From assembly GCA_016721735.1 (NCBI GenBank), contig JADKHM010000001.1:186001-250000 (forward strand): 64,000 bases of DNA. Reading direction: 5' to 3'. The stretch is from Flavobacterium sp. Lineage in GTDB: Bacteria; Bacteroidota; Bacteroidia; Flavobacteriales; Flavobacteriaceae. The notes beneath the pieces were generated by a model. That model had not been told where the DNA came from. It searched no databases and saw nothing but the letters and a program-made list of their open reading frames with translations. This document shows, piece by piece, positions 62,313 through 64,000 of the stretch; positions within the stretch are counted from its first letter, which is position 1; each line of letters begins with the position of its first letter. The position numbers and the translations under genes are program-made.

Positions 62313-63345
62313 ATGAAAGCAACATACCATCAGTATTTTCTTCAATTCAAAACGCCATCTGGAACGTCGCGTGGCGTGTTGACGGAAAAGGAAACTTGGT
62401 TTATCATTCTAGAAGATAACGGAAAAAAGGGAATAGGAGAGTGTGGCTTGCTCCGTGGACTAAGTTGCGATGATCGTCCAGATTATGAAGAAAAACTAAA
62501 ATGGACCTGCAAAAATATCGACTTGGGCGAAGATGTTTTGTGGCAAAATTTGTTAGAATTTCCCTCGATTCAATTTGGAGTGGAGATGGCATTCCAATCT
62601 TTGAAGAGTGAAAATCCATTTTTGTTGTTCCCTTCAGATTTTACAAAAGGTCAAAAAAGCATCGCCATAAACGGATTGGTTTGGATGGGAAATGAAGCGT
62701 ATATGAAGCAACAAATTGACCAGAAAATTCAAGACGGATTTCATTGCATAAAACTCAAAATTGGGGCAATCGATTTCGAGATAGAATTGCAATTATTGCG
62801 CTATATCCGAAGAAATTATACGCCTGATCAAATTGAAATTCGCGTCGATGCAAACGGCGCTTTTGATTTGAAATCTGCTTTAGTTAAATTAAATCAATTG
62901 TCTGGTTTAGAGATTCATAGTATAGAACAACCTATTGCTAAAAATCAGCATGACAGGATGTCAGAGCTGTGTAAAAATCACTCCGATTCCTATTGCTTTA
63001 GACGAAGAGTTAATTGGCGTGTTTTCACTCAAAGAAAAAGAAGATTTATTACTAGAAATTAAGCCCCAATTCATCATTTTAAAACCTAGTTTTATAGGTG
63101 GATTTAGAGGCACAAAGCAATGGATTGATCTTGCGAAAAAATACCAAATTGGCTGGTGGATTACTTCGGCTTTGGAAAGTAATGTTGGACTCAATGCGAT
63201 TGCACAATGGACGTACTTGCAAGATAATATTTTGCCTCAAGGATTGGGTACAGGAGGTTTATATACGAATAATTTTAAAAGTCCTTTACAGATCAAAGAA
63301 GGTCGACTTTATCATACTTCATCAGAATGGGAATTTAATTTATAG
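62313..63345 (+). CDS. menC: MenC, o-succinylbenzoate synthase, one frameshift
   Basis: Enolase-superfamily dehydratase that makes o-succinylbenzoate in the menaquinone path. Read through the break the protein has 343 residues. N-terminal capping domain (1-105), then the barrel with 'CIKLKIGAIDFEIEL' (KxK), 'RVDANGAF' (DxN), 'SIEQPI', 'ALDEEL', 'ILKPSFIGG'. At 62973-62977 a run of five A should be four to join 'MSELCK' with 'ITPIPIALDEEL'. The two pieces are 62313-63062 and 62935-63345. 7 bp after the TPR gene. Confidence 0.9.
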
Positions 63346-63437
63346 TGTTTAAATCGGGTTTATTTTCCTTGATTTCAAATTTTATTATTTTTAAATACTC
63401 AAAATAAATTCTATTTTAGCCTACCAATACAATACCA

Positions 63438-64000
63438 ATGATTTCAGAAGTACAATTTCAACAAGAATTAATCGGAATTATAGAGAATGGCATCCGTGAA
63501 GACATAGGACCAGGTGACTTTAGTTCGTTAGCCTGTATTCCGGCGACAGCAGTAGGAAAAGCAAAGTTGCTTGTGAAAGACGAGGGAATAATTGCTGGTG
63601 TTGCATTTGCGAAAATGATTTTTCACCATGTCGACAAAGCTTTAGAGATGGAAATCCTGATAACTGATGGAGCAAAAGTGAAGTACGGAGATATTGTTTT
63701 TTATGTTTCAGGAAGTTCCCAATCTATTCTAAAAGCGGAACGTTTGGTGTTGAATTCAATGCAAAGAATGTCTGCTATTGCTACAAAAACGAACAATTTT
63801 GTTAAATTGTTGGAAGGAACAGGCACCACAATTTTAGATACAAGAAAGACAACTCCAGGATTTCGAGCTGCCGAAAAGTGGGCAGTCAAAATTGGCGGCG
63901 GAGAAAACCATCGATTTGCATTGTACGATATGATTATGTTGAAAGATAATCACAATGATTTTGCGGGTGGAATAAGTAGTGCTATCCATAAAACAAAAGC
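63438..64000 (+). CDS. nadC: NadC, nicotinate-nucleotide pyrophosphorylase, 5' part
   Basis: Makes nicotinate mononucleotide from quinolinate and PRPP in NAD synthesis. Start at 63438; 187 codons are present before the window ends, with no stop. 'IREDIGPGDFSSLA' opens the N-terminal domain; 'RLVLNSMQRMSAIATKTNNFVKLL' and 'ILDTRKTTPGFRAAEKWAVKIGGGENHRFALYDMIMLKDNH' (substrate-binding R, K, H residues) belong to the barrel, as in the family. 92 bp after menC. Confidence 0.95.
   Translation, partial: MISEVQFQQELIGIIENGIREDIGPGDFSSLACIPATAVGKAKLLVKDEGIIAGVAFAKMIFHHVDKALEMEILITDGAKVKYGDIVFYVSGSSQSILKAERLVLNSMQRMSAIATKTNNFVKLLEGTGTTILDTRKTTPGFRAAEKWAVKIGGGENHRFALYDMIMLKDNHNDFAGGISSAIHKTK

Noticed and set aside
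62935..63345. A separate small gene after the MenC N-terminal part
   Set aside because: Its frame continues MenC exactly once one base is removed, with catalytic DEEL and KPSFIGG segments.

Overview
The window is a chromosomal stretch of a Flavobacteriaceae bacterium, most likely Flavobacterium or a close relative. The evidence is AT-rich DNA, type IX secretion features (PorX, a sorting-tail protein), a bacillithiol-type YtxJ, dispersed menaquinone genes, tRNA-like MiaE and TcdA modification enzymes, ResB-CcsA fusion, and several -7 boxes of the TAnnTTTG type used by Bacteroidetes. No rRNA, CRISPR array, prophage or transposase gene was seen.

Layout. 1-5 kb (minus): the 5' part of a secreted surface protein, then porX-tsaE-ald-DUF4258, in which porX and ald carry frameshifts. 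5-10 kb (plus): membrane protein, T9SS cargo, VTT-family protein, M1 peptidase. 10-12 kb: a membrane-anchored LuxR regulator with DUF4199 and TonB-like partners. 12-23 kb: clpB, ytxJ, a lipoprotein, fumarylacetoacetase diverging from glyA, an outer-membrane barrel, miaE, GNAT. 23-28 kb: a free-standing NUMOD4 protein, an HlyD/FtsX/ATPase efflux system, a pentapeptide protein, tRNA-Arg(ACG) and a 52-residue ORF. 28-31 kb: a blaI-blaR1-like pair behind a tandem operator. 31-38 kb: MFS, TatD, TcdA, HAD, a DUF559 nuclease gene between 41-bp hairpin inverted repeats, photolyase, SDR, SRPBCC. 38-43 kb: DUF2911 protein, then a secreted PIG-L deacetylase, a 35-residue membrane protein and a sodium:solute symporter. 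43-47 kb: DUF2520/KdsC-like/lipoprotein/UbiA/Maf. 47-53 kb: ResB-CcsA, glutathione peroxidase, GNAT, thioredoxin-like. 53-64 kb: menD, menB, menA and menC interleaved with CvfB-like, PH-domain and UPF0173 genes, a TPR protein, and the start of nadC.

How it fits together. menD, menC, menB and menA are successive or linked steps of menaquinone synthesis, and the CcsA/ResB fusion serves cytochrome c maturation, so the right third is largely respiratory. PorX links the left end to control of type IX secretion.

Quality. Seven genes (ald, porX, the barrel, hlyD, DUF2911, the TPR gene, menC) are each broken by one or two single-base indels, mostly in short A or T runs. Restoring one base in each case gives a full-length product. 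I read these mainly as consensus errors, and annotate the full spans.

Most interesting: the DUF559 element, whose two ends differ only by compensatory or loop changes; the tandem dyads ahead of blaI; a BlaR1-like protein ending in about ten heptads; the 35-residue ORF ahead of the symporter; and a structured intergenic repeat family with four copies.
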